Positions 18,041 through 27,905 of a stretch of DNA of 64,000 nucleotides are shown in pieces. Position 1 is the stretch's first letter, and each line of letters opens with the position of its first letter. The position numbers and the translations under genes were made by a program. Source of the DNA: Mangrovimonas sp. ST2L15 (GTDB lineage: Bacteria > Bacteroidota > Bacteroidia > Flavobacteriales > Flavobacteriaceae); assembly GCF_001280515.1 (NCBI RefSeq), contig NZ_LBIQ01000035.1, positions 62,001 through 126,000 of the forward strand, written 5' to 3'. A model generated the notes under the pieces. The model did not search any database. It had not been told where the DNA came from and was given only the letters and a program-made list of their open reading frames with translations.

Positions 18041-19037
18041 TAAAGTTGGTGGGGCTTCTCAAAAAGTAGATGAACCCAAAGCTGAGAAAGCAGCGACTCC
18101 TAAAGCGGAGGCGCCAAAAGAAGCACCTAAACAAGAGGTAGCTAAGCCTCAAGTACAAGAAACAGTTGCTACTGCAAGTAGTGGAGAACGCATATTTGTT
18201 TCACCATTGGCCAAAAAAATGGCTGAAGAGAAAAATATAAATTTATCTCAAGTTAAAGGAAGTGGTGAGAACGGTCGTATCATTAGACGTGATATTGAAA
18301 ATTATACACCAGCTGCTTCTGCTGCTTCGGTAGGTAAATTTGTTCCAGCCGGACAAGAAGATTTTGATGAAGTAGCAAATTCTCAAATGCGCAAGACAAT
18401 AGCTAAGCGTTTGGCAGAGTCTAAGTTTACAGCTCCACATTATTATTTGAATGTTGAATTTGATATGGATAATGCAATTGCATTCCGTGAGCAGTATAAC
18501 TCATTGCCAGATATCAAAATATCATTTAATGATATCGTTGTTAAGGCTTGTGCTTTGGCATTAAAACAGCACCCTCAGGTAAATTCTCAGTGGTTTGCAG
18601 ATAAAATGCGAATGAATAATCATGTGCATGTGGGTGTGGCTGTTGCTGTTCCTGATGGCTTGGTTGTTCCTGTAGTTAAGTTTGCTAACGAAATGAGCTT
18701 ACCTCAAATAGGAGCTGCAGTTAAGGATTTTGCAGTTAAAGCAAGAAATAAAAAATTAACACCGCAGGAAATGGAAGGAAGTACCTTCACTGTATCTAAT
18801 TTAGGAATGTTTGGAATTGAAAGTTTCACTTCAATCATCAACCAACCGAATTCTGCGATTCTTTCTGTGGGAGCTATTGTCCAAAAGCCTGTTGTTAAGA
18901 ATGGTCAAGTGGTACCAGGAAACACAATGAAATTATGTTTGGCTTGTGATCATAGAACTGTTGATGGGGCTACGGGAGCACAGTTTTTACAAACGTTAAA
19001 AGGGTACATAGAAAACCCTGTAACCATGCTGGTTTAA
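17391..19037 (+). CDS. pdhC: Pyruvate dehydrogenase E2, dihydrolipoyllysine acetyltransferase
   Basis: Acetyltransferase core of the pyruvate dehydrogenase complex. In order across 548 residues: lipoyl domain 1 (about 1-80, lysine in ETDKATMEFES), acidic linker, lipoyl domain 2 (about 130-210, same motif), Ala/Pro/Lys linker, an E3/E1-binding domain (SPLAKKMAEEKNINLSQVKGSGENGRII, about 265-305; key residues only are diagnostic) and a catalytic domain with the active-site DHRTVDGATGAQFL near the end. The two lipoyl domains are nearly identical in DNA and protein, indicating a recent or homogenised internal duplication. It is translationally linked to pdhA. Confidence 0.95.
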   Translation: MAEVINMPRLSDTMEEGTVATWLKKVGDKVEEGDILAEIETDKATMEFESFHEGTLLYIGVQEGETTKVDELLAIIGEEGEDVSDLVNGSPVETKKEASPETSEEKEEKAESNSKEETSNETAELPDGVTVVTMPRLSDTMEEGTVATWLKKVGDAVEEGDILAEIETDKATMEFESFQSGTLLFIGLEEGQSAKVDSLLAIIGPEGTDVSDVAKNFKVGGASQKVDEPKAEKAATPKAEAPKEAPKQEVAKPQVQETVATASSGERIFVSPLAKKMAEEKNINLSQVKGSGENGRIIRRDIENYTPAASAASVGKFVPAGQEDFDEVANSQMRKTIAKRLAESKFTAPHYYLNVEFDMDNAIAFREQYNSLPDIKISFNDIVVKACALALKQHPQVNSQWFADKMRMNNHVHVGVAVAVPDGLVVPVVKFANEMSLPQIGAAVKDFAVKARNKKLTPQEMEGSTFTVSNLGMFGIESFTSIINQPNSAILSVGAIVQKPVVKNGQVVPGNTMKLCLACDHRTVDGATGAQFLQTLKGYIENPVTMLV

Positions 19038-19067
19038 GAATATTGTCAAAATATTTTCTATAATATG

Positions 19068-19096
19068 AATCCCACCTTTAAAAGGTGGGATTTTTT
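19068..19096 (+). terminator. Intrinsic terminator after pdhC
   Basis: AATCCCACCTTT and AAAGGTGGGATT form a 12-bp stem with almost no loop beyond the central A/T pairs, followed by a T-run to 19096. Confidence 0.8.
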
Positions 19097-19226
19097 ATTT
19101 TATGAAGGTTTTTTCTTTCAATCCGTAGGATTGAAAGGATTGTTGTTAAAATGTTAGTGAATTGCTAAAATTATGTTAAATTACCGCTCTAATTAACTAA
19201 TAGCATTTTTCCAATAACAATAGCTT

Positions 19227-22200
19227 ATGGTAAAAAAATTACTTCCTTGTTTTTTATTCATTTCCTTTACTTTTTCTGTTTTTAATTCATGGTCTCAAAC
19301 TTTTGAAAGGGTCGATAATGTAGTTGGCTTAGGGATTCTCAAAGAAAACCATGGCGTTTCTGTCGCTGACTATGATGGGGATAACGATTTAGACCTTTTT
19401 GTTGTTGCAAAAGCTCTAGATCAAAATGGTTTGGAATGGTCTCGTAGTCGACTTTTTAGAAATGAGAATAATGGAGCTTTTACAGATGTGACAGAGGAGG
19501 CTGGATTAAGCAATATGTTGGATCAAGATTACAGTCAAGACAATACCTTTTATGTTTTTGATGGACCTAAAGTTGGTGCTTTTTGGGGCGATTACGATAA
19601 TGATGGTCATCTAGACCTTTTTTTAACAAACACATACAATGTTTTACTATTTAAAAACCAAGGTGATGGAACATTTATTGATGTGACCGAATCCGCTGGT
19701 TTTTCTCTAGCCACTGATTGCCAATACACAGGTGCCACTTGGTTTGATTATAATAACGATGGGTTTTTGGATATCTATATCAGTGAGTGGGGTAATTGTG
19801 ATTCAAATCTCTTGTTTAAAAATAATGCCAATGGTACTTTCTCCAATGTTACAGAAGAATCTAACATTTTAGAAACCAATTCTAGATACAGTTTTGTGGC
19901 GGTGCCTTTTGATTTTAATGCTGATGGATGGATGGATTTATATGTTACCAATGATTTTGATGCCCCTAACTATTTGTACATGAACCAAGGAAATGGATCA
20001 TTTGCAGAAGGAGCTTCTAGTTATGGTGTAAACAGTATGATTGATGATATGGGAGTAGCTGTGGGTGATTTTAATTTAGATGGGAATTTTGATTTTTTTG
20101 TCACAGGTATTGGAGAGTCAGCTCTTTTGAAATCAGATCAAGGATCTTATGTTAATGTGGCTTCTGATGAGGGAGTTTTTAATAATAGTTGGGCATGGGC
20201 TCCTATTTTTGCCGATTTTGATTGTGATGGTGATGAGGACTTGTTTGTTGCCAATGGCTATTATAATTCTGGTTCATATAACAACTTCTATTATGTGAAT
20301 GATCCTAATGCACCACAAAATGTTTTTACTAACCAAGCAAATGAGGTTGGGTTTTCAGAATCAACTGTTAGTATCAGTACTGTTGATTTTGATTATGACA
20401 ATGATGGTGATTTGGATTTGTTTCTATCTAATTCTGATACCTTTTCTTTTTTCTATGAAAATAAATTATTGAATTTTGATTCTGAAGTTAGCAATGCTAA
20501 CTGGTTTAAACTTTCTTTGGAAGGAACCGAATCAAACAGGAATGCTATAGGAACGACTACTATTCTTATCACTGAAAATAGAACCATTCATCGGTATTTT
20601 TCAGGAGTTGGTTTTTTAGGCCAAAGTATCAAGCCCTTACATTTTGGGCTTCAAGCCGACGAAACTATTCAGGAGTTAATTATTAAGTGGCCTTCTGGAC
20701 TTGAAGAAATTTATTCTGAAGAATTATTAATTAATTCATTCTTTAAGGCCACAGAAGGAGAGGGAATAGTCAATTTGAATATTGCTCCAAGTCCTAAAAT
20801 TTACGGATGTACAGATCCTAGTTCTTGTAATTATAATCCAGAAGCTACTTTGAGTGATGATAGTTGTATTTATTTAACACCTCAAGAAATTTCAGGGCCT
20901 AGTGCAGTAGGCTTTTTGTCTGAAGAGACCTATGTATATCCAATATCGGTTGGGTCTTCCGCACAATGGCAAGTAACTGGAGGAGAATTGCTAGAAGGAC
21001 AGGGGACCGGAAGTATTTTTGTGAAATGGGGGTTAAATCAAGCTGGTGAAATTTCAGTCATTGAAAATAATGGAGATTGTGTAAGTCAATCAACATCTTT
21101 GTCAATTGTTTTAGGTAACGAAGGGGTTCCAGAAGATGTATCTGTAGCGCGATTATGGAATGAAGCTTTATTGGCGGCCATAAGAAAAGATTATGCTAGA
21201 CCTACAGTACATGCTAGGAACTTATTTCATTCAAGTGTCGCAATGTATGACGCATGGGCGGCCTATGATGAAGAAGCTACAACTTATTTGGTGGGTAAGA
21301 CAGTTCATGGTTTTAGTAGTGGTCTTGAGGATTTTGTGTCCAATGAAGACATTCCAGACTCCAGAAATAAGGCTATTAGTTTTGCTATGTATCGACTTTT
21401 AACTCATAGATTCCAGGAGTCTCCTAATCATGCCCAAACACAGGCTCGGTTTGATTATCTCATGGATCAACTGAATTATGATATAAATAATACAGCCACT
21501 GATTACATTAACGGCGATCCAGCCGCTTTAGGAAATTATATAGCTGAAACGATTATTAATTATGGGTTAGGAGATGGATCTAATGAATCTGGAGGTTATG
21601 CCAATGAGTATTATGAATCAGTAAACCCCCCACTTTCACCACAGTATGAAAATAGCACGGTATTGAATCCCAATCGTTGGCAGCCATTAAGTTTGGATGT
21701 TTATATAGATCAGAGTGGTAATTTGATAGAGGGAGATATGATCGATTTTTTAGGGCCAGAATGGGGTAATGTTCATGGTTTTTCACTTTCAGATGAAGAT
21801 CAATCTACTTACCAACGGGATGGAGATATTTATTATGTATTTCACGACCCTTCAGATCCTCCGTATTTATCTGAAGATGGTATAGGTACTTCTAGTGAGG
21901 CTTACAAGTGGGCATTTGAAATGGTGTCGGTTTGGGGTTCTCATTTAGATCCAACCGATGGGGTTATGTGGGATGTTTCACCAAATAGCATCGGTGGACT
22001 GACTTTGGAGTCGTTGCCAACAAGTTATTTAGAGCATCCTAATTTTTATGATTTTTTTGATGGAGGTGACCCTGGAACAGGCCATGACATCAATCCATCT
22101 ACAGGAATGCCGTATGAAGAACAATTGGTGCCTAGAGGTGATTATACAAGAGTACTGGCCGAGTTTTGGGCAGATGGACCTCATTCTGAAACACCTCCCG

Positions 22201-23252
22201 GGCATTGGTTTACTATCTTAAACTATGTGTCCGATCATCCCTTATTGGAAAAGAAGTTAAACGGACAGGGAGACGTACTTCCAAGTTTAGAATGGGATGT
22301 TAAAACCTATTTCATTCTGGGAGGTGCAATGCATGATTCAGCCATCAGTGCTTGGAGTGTAAAAGGGTGGTATGATTACATCAGACCCATATCAGCCATA
22401 CGCTATATGGCCAGCATGGGACAAAGTAGCGATGAGAACCTTCCTAGTTATAATGCTCAAGGCATTCCATTAATTCCAGGTTATGTAGAATTGGTTCAAG
22501 AAGGAGACCCTCTAGCAGGAGCAGAAAACCAATTTGCAGGAAAAATAAAATTGTATTCTTGGTTGGGACATAGCGCTGTTTACGATCCAAATACAGATAC
22601 GGCCGGAGTAGGTTGGATTCTATCAGAAAATTGGTGGCCTTATCAAAGACCATCTTTCGTGACTCCACCATTTGCGGGATATGTTTCGGGTCATTCTACA
22701 TTCTCGAGGGCGGCAGCTGAAGTGATGACCTTAATTACTGGGGATGAATATTTTCCTGGAGGAATGGGTGAGTTTGTGGCCAGACAAAATGAATTTTTAG
22801 TATTTGAAGAAGGACCATCTGTGGATGTTATTTTGCAATGGGCGACTTATAGAGATGCTTCAGATCAATGTAGTTTGTCTCGTATTTGGGGTGGTATTCA
22901 CCCACCATCAGATGATGTTCCGGGTAGGTTGATGGGGGCTGATATTGGAGTGGAAGCTTATGATTTTGCCGTACCATATTTCTACGGTACTTTAAGTGTG
23001 CCTGATTTTATGGTTTATTCTAAATTATATCCAAACCCTGTACAATCTGGTCAAGAAATTTTAGTAACCCAAATAAATAGTGAAACCCAGTTTAAATTAT
23101 ATGATTTAAGTGGTCGAGATATTCAAATTCAAAAAGTGAGCTATGATTTAGGTAATGGAATAGCACGAATTACGATACCTTCATTTGTTTCTGCTGGTGT
23201 TTATATTTTGAATTGGAATAATCATTCAGAGAAAGTTATTGTTAAAAATTAA
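19227..23252 (+). CDS. Secreted FG-GAP/ASPIC and vanadium-haloperoxidase-like fusion with type IX sorting domain
   Basis: Large exported protein, 1341 residues. Visible in order: signal peptide (about 1-24); FG-GAP/VCBS beta-propeller repeats with calcium-type DxDxDGxxD loops such as DYDGDNDLD and DYDNDGHLD (about 30-420); an ASPIC/UnbV-like segment (about 435-520); a small Cys-containing module CTDPSSCNYNPEA (about 528-550); an Ig/PKD-like spacer (about 555-630); and a PAP2/vanadium-haloperoxidase-like domain (about 640-1255). In the last, Lys1046 (KGWYDYIRP), an Arg in YQRPSF, His1156 (VSGHSTFSR) and His1225 (SRIWGGIHPP) match the vanadate-binding and catalytic pattern. The C-terminus (about 1268-1341, LYPNPVQSG...GVYILNW) is a type A sorting domain for the type IX machinery. 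Halide oxidation is inferred, not shown; phosphatase-like activity is an alternative. Confidence 0.85.
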   Translation: MVKKLLPCFLFISFTFSVFNSWSQTFERVDNVVGLGILKENHGVSVADYDGDNDLDLFVVAKALDQNGLEWSRSRLFRNENNGAFTDVTEEAGLSNMLDQDYSQDNTFYVFDGPKVGAFWGDYDNDGHLDLFLTNTYNVLLFKNQGDGTFIDVTESAGFSLATDCQYTGATWFDYNNDGFLDIYISEWGNCDSNLLFKNNANGTFSNVTEESNILETNSRYSFVAVPFDFNADGWMDLYVTNDFDAPNYLYMNQGNGSFAEGASSYGVNSMIDDMGVAVGDFNLDGNFDFFVTGIGESALLKSDQGSYVNVASDEGVFNNSWAWAPIFADFDCDGDEDLFVANGYYNSGSYNNFYYVNDPNAPQNVFTNQANEVGFSESTVSISTVDFDYDNDGDLDLFLSNSDTFSFFYENKLLNFDSEVSNANWFKLSLEGTESNRNAIGTTTILITENRTIHRYFSGVGFLGQSIKPLHFGLQADETIQELIIKWPSGLEEIYSEELLINSFFKATEGEGIVNLNIAPSPKIYGCTDPSSCNYNPEATLSDDSCIYLTPQEISGPSAVGFLSEETYVYPISVGSSAQWQVTGGELLEGQGTGSIFVKWGLNQAGEISVIENNGDCVSQSTSLSIVLGNEGVPEDVSVARLWNEALLAAIRKDYARPTVHARNLFHSSVAMYDAWAAYDEEATTYLVGKTVHGFSSGLEDFVSNEDIPDSRNKAISFAMYRLLTHRFQESPNHAQTQARFDYLMDQLNYDINNTATDYINGDPAALGNYIAETIINYGLGDGSNESGGYANEYYESVNPPLSPQYENSTVLNPNRWQPLSLDVYIDQSGNLIEGDMIDFLGPEWGNVHGFSLSDEDQSTYQRDGDIYYVFHDPSDPPYLSEDGIGTSSEAYKWAFEMVSVWGSHLDPTDGVMWDVSPNSIGGLTLESLPTSYLEHPNFYDFFDGGDPGTGHDINPSTGMPYEEQLVPRGDYTRVLAEFWADGPHSETPPGHWFTILNYVSDHPLLEKKLNGQGDVLPSLEWDVKTYFILGGAMHDSAISAWSVKGWYDYIRPISAIRYMASMGQSSDENLPSYNAQGIPLIPGYVELVQEGDPLAGAENQFAGKIKLYSWLGHSAVYDPNTDTAGVGWILSENWWPYQRPSFVTPPFAGYVSGHSTFSRAAAEVMTLITGDEYFPGGMGEFVARQNEFLVFEEGPSVDVILQWATYRDASDQCSLSRIWGGIHPPSDDVPGRLMGADIGVEAYDFAVPYFYGTLSVPDFMVYSKLYPNPVQSGQEILVTQINSETQFKLYDLSGRDIQIQKVSYDLGNGIARITIPSFVSAGVYILNWNNHSEKVIVKN

Positions 23253-23327
23253 ATAGAGACTTAATTAATTAAAAGAATAAAAATTTTAAATATGAATTCG
23301 CAAGAATTCATTAAAAACAAATATTAA

Positions 23328-23353
23328 AATCCTGCAACAAGCAGGATTTTTTT
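23328..23353 (+). terminator. Intrinsic terminator after the haloperoxidase-like gene
   Basis: AATCCTGC (23328-23335) and GCAGGATT (23341-23348) form an 8-bp stem with loop AACAA followed by T-rich sequence. Confidence 0.8.
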
Positions 23354-23381
23354 ATATTTAATAAGCTTTAAAATTTAAGAT

Positions 23382-24065
23382 TTGTCAAAAAACATCATCA
23401 TTACAGGTACAAGTAGAGGCATTGGTTTTGAAATGGTTAAAATTTTATCAGGGATGGGACATAACGTTCTGGCTTTGTCAAGAAATTCAAATCCCATTGA
23501 TATACTAGAGCTAAAAGGTGTAACTAGCTTTTCTTTTGACCTTTCAAAAGAGGATGATTTTGAGAAAGTCAATCACTTTGTAAGTGAAAATTGGTCTCAT
23601 GTTGATGTTCTAATAAACAACGCGGGTGCTTTGGTGAATAAACCCTTTTCTGAAACGTCTATGAAAGATTTTGAAAGGGTGTATGCTACAAATGTGTTTG
23701 GTGTTGCAAAAATGATTCAAACAGTTATTTCTTTTATGAAACCTAAGGCCCATATCGTTACTATAAGTTCAATGGGAGGGGTACAAGGTAGTATGAAATT
23801 TGCAGGTTTATCAGCCTATAGTTCAAGCAAAGGAGCTGTTATAACCCTAATTGAATTACTTGCCGAAGAATATAAGGACTCTGGAATTTCTTTTAATGTT
23901 TTAGCTCTTGGAGCGGTCCAAACAGAAATGCTGCAGGAGGCCTTTCCAGGTTATCAAGCTCCAATTACGGCTATAGAAATGGCCGATTATATAGTTGAAT
24001 TCTCCCTCAATAGCAATAAATTTTATAACGGAAAATTATTACAGGTATCTAATTCAACACCTTAA
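23382..24065 (+). CDS. SDR-family oxidoreductase
   Basis: Short-chain dehydrogenase/reductase of 227 residues, cytoplasmic, NAD(P)-dependent. The Rossmann glycine motif TGTSRGIG is at residues 9-16, NNAG near residue 86, a catalytic Ser in TISSMGG near 129 and the YSSSK catalytic Tyr/Lys pair near 145-149. Translation appears to start at TTG (23382); an in-frame stop lies two codons upstream, and no ATG precedes the nucleotide-binding motif. The substrate is unknown. The next gene begins 5 nt after the stop. Confidence 0.85.
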   Translation: MSKNIIITGTSRGIGFEMVKILSGMGHNVLALSRNSNPIDILELKGVTSFSFDLSKEDDFEKVNHFVSENWSHVDVLINNAGALVNKPFSETSMKDFERVYATNVFGVAKMIQTVISFMKPKAHIVTISSMGGVQGSMKFAGLSAYSSSKGAVITLIELLAEEYKDSGISFNVLALGAVQTEMLQEAFPGYQAPITAIEMADYIVEFSLNSNKFYNGKLLQVSNSTP

Positions 24066-24070
24066 CGCTT

Positions 24071-24682
24071 ATGAGAATTGTAGCCCTATTTACACGACCA
24101 TACATGCTTTTATTGATAAGTATTGTGGTTCCAATCGGGCTTTTGTCCCAAGAGAAAATTGTTGATTTTGACATTGTTTATGAGAATAAGGTTTATGGCA
24201 CTTTGGGTATTACCATGACCGAAAATCAAAATGAAATCCATTATTCATGTGAGACTTCAGTATTGGCTGATGTGTTTTTTAAAAAGTTGCAAATAGATTA
24301 CCACTATGAGGTTGTCTACAAAGATGGTGTATTAGAGAGATCAGAGGTGCAGGTAGATCTTGATGGGAAATCTCATACAGAGACTGTCACGGTTAAAAAG
24401 CATGATGGTTACATTATTCATAAAGATGAGGATCGCATAAGGGTTGAAACTGATATTCCTTTTACCGCAATCATGCTTTATTTCTTTGAGCCGAAGGATC
24501 AAGATATTTGTTACTCAGAACAATTAGGTGAGTTTAATCAAATTAAACAGGTTGGGGAGCATACTTATGTGAAAATGGATCTTCGAAAACGTGGCAATAA
24601 ATATGTTTATGACAACGGCATGTTGAAGTGTGCTATGATAGATGGCGGTCCTATAGAATTTATGCTGGTCGCCAAAGAGTAA
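24071..24682 (+). CDS. Exported protein of unknown function, possibly DUF6134-like
   Basis: The 203-residue product has an N-terminal hydrophobic signal (about residues 8-27, ending LLSQE) and a predicted beta-rich mature part with alternating strands (IVDFDIVYENKVYGTLGITM, then ETVTVKKHDGYIIH). It resembles small flavobacterial periplasmic proteins that I recall as DUF6134, but I am not certain. Two Cys residues in the mature part (CETSV, DICYSE) and one near the C-terminus are present. It sits 5 nt behind the SDR gene and is probably co-transcribed. Confidence 0.6.
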   Translation: MRIVALFTRPYMLLLISIVVPIGLLSQEKIVDFDIVYENKVYGTLGITMTENQNEIHYSCETSVLADVFFKKLQIDYHYEVVYKDGVLERSEVQVDLDGKSHTETVTVKKHDGYIIHKDEDRIRVETDIPFTAIMLYFFEPKDQDICYSEQLGEFNQIKQVGEHTYVKMDLRKRGNKYVYDNGMLKCAMIDGGPIEFMLVAKE

Positions 24683-24726
24683 CTACAGATTTTTTTCTTT
24701 TAACATATCTTTCCTAATATTTGGAT

Positions 24727-24734
24727 TAATTTTG
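24727..24734 (+). promoter_or_regulatory. Candidate -7 box for ctlX
   Basis: TAATTTTG matches TAnnTTTG and lies 20 nt upstream of the ATG at 24755. The expected -33 position is T-rich without an exact TTTG. Confidence 0.45.
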
Positions 24735-24754
24735 TGCCTGGAAAATAACTCAGG

Positions 24755-25690
24755 ATGCAACAAACAACTAATACCATACTTATGGTTCGCCCTATTAATT
24801 TTAGGATGAACGAACAAACGGCCGTTAACAATTATTACCAAAAAGTACTGGATAATTTAATGCCACAAACGGTGAATGCCAAGGCTCAACAAGAATTTGA
24901 TACCTATGTAGATAAATTGAGAGCTAAGGGAATTCAAGTGATTGTTGCTCAAGATTCAAGCGAATTTGATACCCCAGATTCCATTTTCCCTAATAATTGG
25001 ATTTCATTCCATCAGTCTGGTAATATTGCGCTATATCCTATGTTTGCTGAAAACAGAAGATTGGAACGTCGCGAGGATATTTTGGAGCAAATAGAGAATG
25101 ATGGATTCCATATTGATCAAGTTTTTGATTATACTTCGGCAGAGGAAGAAGATATATTTCTAGAAGGAACAGGCAGTATTGTTTTAGATAGAAAACATCA
25201 GAAAGCCTATTGCGCACTTTCACCAAGAGCAGACGAAGACCTTTTTATAGAATTTTGTGAAGATTTTGAATATACTCCCATTATATTTCACGCATTCCAA
25301 ACGTTTAATAATGAGCGAAAGTTGATTTACCACACCAATGTCATGATGTGTGTTGCAGAAACGTTTGCTGTTATTTGTTTGGATTGTATTGACGATAAAA
25401 AGGAGCGAAAAGCTGTAGCAAATAGTTTGAAAGAAGACGGTTTGGAGCTTATTTCTATTTCAGAGGAACAAGTCAATAATTTTGCCGGTAATATGCTACA
25501 AGTGTCTGGGACAGAAAACCAAAAATATTTGGTAATGAGTCAGGCGGCCTATAATTCTTTAAAACCAGAACAAGTAAAGGCTATAGAAAAACACTGTGAA
25601 ATTATTACAAGTTCTTTAGATACTATAGAAGCATGCGGAGGCGGAAGTGCCAGATGTATGATGGCAGAGGTGTTTTTACCAAAAGCCTAG
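24755..25690 (+). CDS. ctlX: Citrulline utilization hydrolase CtlX-type, amidinotransferase fold
   Basis: Guanidino-group/ureido-modifying enzyme of the amidinotransferase (arginine deiminase) superfamily, 311 residues, cytoplasmic. The opening MVRPINFRMNEQTAVNNYYQ, the FPNNWISFH segment near residue 80, FLEGTGSIVLDR near 138, the HTNVMM His near 195 and the terminal CGGGSARCM Cys region (about 293-301) correspond to the Asp/Glu-His-Cys catalytic framework. The family is described as citrulline or arginine degrading; the exact substrate here is inferred. The stop overlaps the 3' end of the convergent kinase gene by 4 nt. Confidence 0.82.
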   Translation: MQQTTNTILMVRPINFRMNEQTAVNNYYQKVLDNLMPQTVNAKAQQEFDTYVDKLRAKGIQVIVAQDSSEFDTPDSIFPNNWISFHQSGNIALYPMFAENRRLERREDILEQIENDGFHIDQVFDYTSAEEEDIFLEGTGSIVLDRKHQKAYCALSPRADEDLFIEFCEDFEYTPIIFHAFQTFNNERKLIYHTNVMMCVAETFAVICLDCIDDKKERKAVANSLKEDGLELISISEEQVNNFAGNMLQVSGTENQKYLVMSQAAYNSLKPEQVKAIEKHCEIITSSLDTIEACGGGSARCMMAEVFLPKA

Positions 25691-27759
25691 TCTAAGTGCT
25701 GTGGTTTTGATTTAGGGAGTTCCACATAGAAAGTAGTTCCTACATTCAAATCACTCTCAACCCAAATTTGTCCATGGTTTAGCTCGACTAATTCTTTACA
25801 AATCGTCAAACCAAGACCAGTTCCTTTTTCATTGTTGGTTCCCGTTGTTGTGAAGGAAGTATTTTTAAAGAGTTTGTCAATATTCTCTTTGGAAATACCA
25901 ACGCCGGTATCAGAAATGCTTATAATGGCTTTTCCTCCACTGATATGATTTGAAACAGTGATGGTATCACCTGGGCGGCTAAACTTGATGGCATTAGTCA
26001 TTAAATTTTGAATAATGATTTCTACCATACTCTTGTCGGCATAAATAAAGTCCTTTAACGTTTTATCTCTCAATTTAATGGACTTATTCTGAAGTTTTTG
26101 CTCCAATAACTGTACTTTTTCCTCAAATACCTCCTGAACATCAAACAAGGTAGGTTTGGCCTCCAAAGATTGCATTTGTGATTTGGACCAATTCAATAGA
26201 TTGAAAAGTAGAAGGGAGGCATTGTTTGCGTTTTCACTAAGTTCAGGAATTAGGTTGTTGAATTCTTCCTTGGTCAAAGAACCATCCCTAAGTAAATCAA
26301 TAAACCCTTTGATGGATGTCAAAGAGTCTTTTAGGTCATGGGAAACAATAGAAAATAACTTGTCCTTAACTTTATTTATTTCTTCTAGGTGTTGCGCCTG
26401 TTCTGAGAGCGCTTCCTTTTGAAGTTCAATTTTTTTGTTTTTCTCCTCTAACTCACGCATGTATTTAATGCGATTGTTTCGTTTCATGTAAATGAGTACC
26501 AAAAATGTAGATACTACCAAAAGTGCTCCTATCAAAGCATAGAAAATAAGCTTTAATCTATTAAGTTCTTTTTGACTGTCCAGAACTTGTTGCTCAGTAA
26601 CTAAATCTGTTTCAGGGGTAGGCTCCTTTGTTTTAGTAGTTAAGTCTGGAGTAAATAATAAATTGCTAGTATATGACCTCTCAAAATTAGGACGGTTTTC
26701 ATCATCTATGTCGCTTTTGAGATCGTAATATTTTCTCTGCCAAACGAAAGCACGGTCGTATTTCTTTTTAGTCGAATCTAAAGCCTTTAAAAGTTTGTAG
26801 TTTTTTAATTGCTCGCTTTTATTGTCAACTTTTTCAGCAATGCTTAAAGCTTCCATCAATTGATCTTCAGCATACTTCAAATAACTTCTTTGCAAGTTTA
26901 GGTCACCTAAGGCATTTAAAGAGATAAGGAGACCGTTTTCATTCTTTGTGCGTCTGTTCAGTTTTAATCCTTCAACCAAATAATCTGCCGATTTCTCATA
27001 GTCTTTAAAAAGTAAATATTCTCCACCAAGTTTGGGAAGAATTTCACCTCTTACAGAATCATTGGAAGCGGCAACTATCAAAGCTTTTTCGTAATAGTCT
27101 ATTGCTTTACGGTTTTCACGTTTTTGAGAATACAATTCGGCTAACCTTTGTAAAGTATTAATGGAACCTTGTTTGTTAAGCTGTTTTTCAAGCTCCAAAG
27201 TTTTCTCGTAAAACTCAATGGCCTTTTCATAGTTGTGAATACTATGATAGGCATTTGCTAAGTTATTATAGGCACACAGCAGGTCTTTTGTGAGTCCTCG
27301 TTTTTCAAAAATATCAATGGCTGAAAGTGAAAATTCTAACCCTTTTTCATAATTGCCTCTTTCTATCTCAATCAAACCGATACGGTTGTTCACCTTAGCT
27401 AAACTTAAAGTATCCTGTAGTTTGGAATAAAGTTCTTTTGATTTTAGGTAGTTATTGACAGCATTGATATAGTCTCCTTTTTCGGCATATATAAGAGCTT
27501 TGAAATAAGTGATTTCAGCAATACCTACTTCAAAGTTTAAATCGTTTGATAGCTTCTCACTTTGGGAAATATATTGTAGAGCCTTTGTATATTCTTGGGA
27601 ATCGTATAGCGATTGAATAAGCCTTAAAGACGTTTTAACCTTTGCCGTATCTGGTTTTTGAAAAGCTAACTGAATAGTAAGACTATCTTGTTCCCTTGTT
27701 TGTGAGAAACAAAAATTACTTACCAATAGAAAGGCAATTAAAGTAGTTAACTTTTTCAT
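25687..27759 (-). CDS. Tetratricopeptide-repeat sensor histidine kinase
   Basis: Membrane-bound sensor kinase, about 690 residues from ATG 27759 (an upstream in-frame ATG at 27771 adds four residues). A signal peptide (MKKLTTLIAFLL...CFSQ) leads to a periplasmic array of about seven TPR-type helices (about 35-340), one transmembrane helix (about 405-425), a coiled coil, a HisKA domain with phospho-acceptor His in FSIVSHDLKDSL, and a HATPase_c domain with N box NLMTNAIKFS, SDTGVGIS and KGTGLGLTICKE. No response regulator gene is adjacent, so the partner is unknown. Convergent with ctlX. Confidence 0.9.
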   Translation of the reverse strand: MKKLTTLIAFLLVSNFCFSQTREQDSLTIQLAFQKPDTAKVKTSLRLIQSLYDSQEYTKALQYISQSEKLSNDLNFEVGIAEITYFKALIYAEKGDYINAVNNYLKSKELYSKLQDTLSLAKVNNRIGLIEIERGNYEKGLEFSLSAIDIFEKRGLTKDLLCAYNNLANAYHSIHNYEKAIEFYEKTLELEKQLNKQGSINTLQRLAELYSQKRENRKAIDYYEKALIVAASNDSVRGEILPKLGGEYLLFKDYEKSADYLVEGLKLNRRTKNENGLLISLNALGDLNLQRSYLKYAEDQLMEALSIAEKVDNKSEQLKNYKLLKALDSTKKKYDRAFVWQRKYYDLKSDIDDENRPNFERSYTSNLLFTPDLTTKTKEPTPETDLVTEQQVLDSQKELNRLKLIFYALIGALLVVSTFLVLIYMKRNNRIKYMRELEEKNKKIELQKEALSEQAQHLEEINKVKDKLFSIVSHDLKDSLTSIKGFIDLLRDGSLTKEEFNNLIPELSENANNASLLLFNLLNWSKSQMQSLEAKPTLFDVQEVFEEKVQLLEQKLQNKSIKLRDKTLKDFIYADKSMVEIIIQNLMTNAIKFSRPGDTITVSNHISGGKAIISISDTGVGISKENIDKLFKNTSFTTTGTNNEKGTGLGLTICKELVELNHGQIWVESDLNVGTTFYVELPKSKPQHLD

Positions 27760-27905
27760 TATAACGGTCACCGCAACATGTTTAAGCTAAGTTAGCTTAC
27801 TCTAATTACAAGTGTAAAGTCTTTAGTTAGTTTAAGAAAATTCATTTGGGGTCTAAATAGCATTGACAAACAAATTTTGTAAAAAGGCTATTCTTTAACT
27901 AATTT

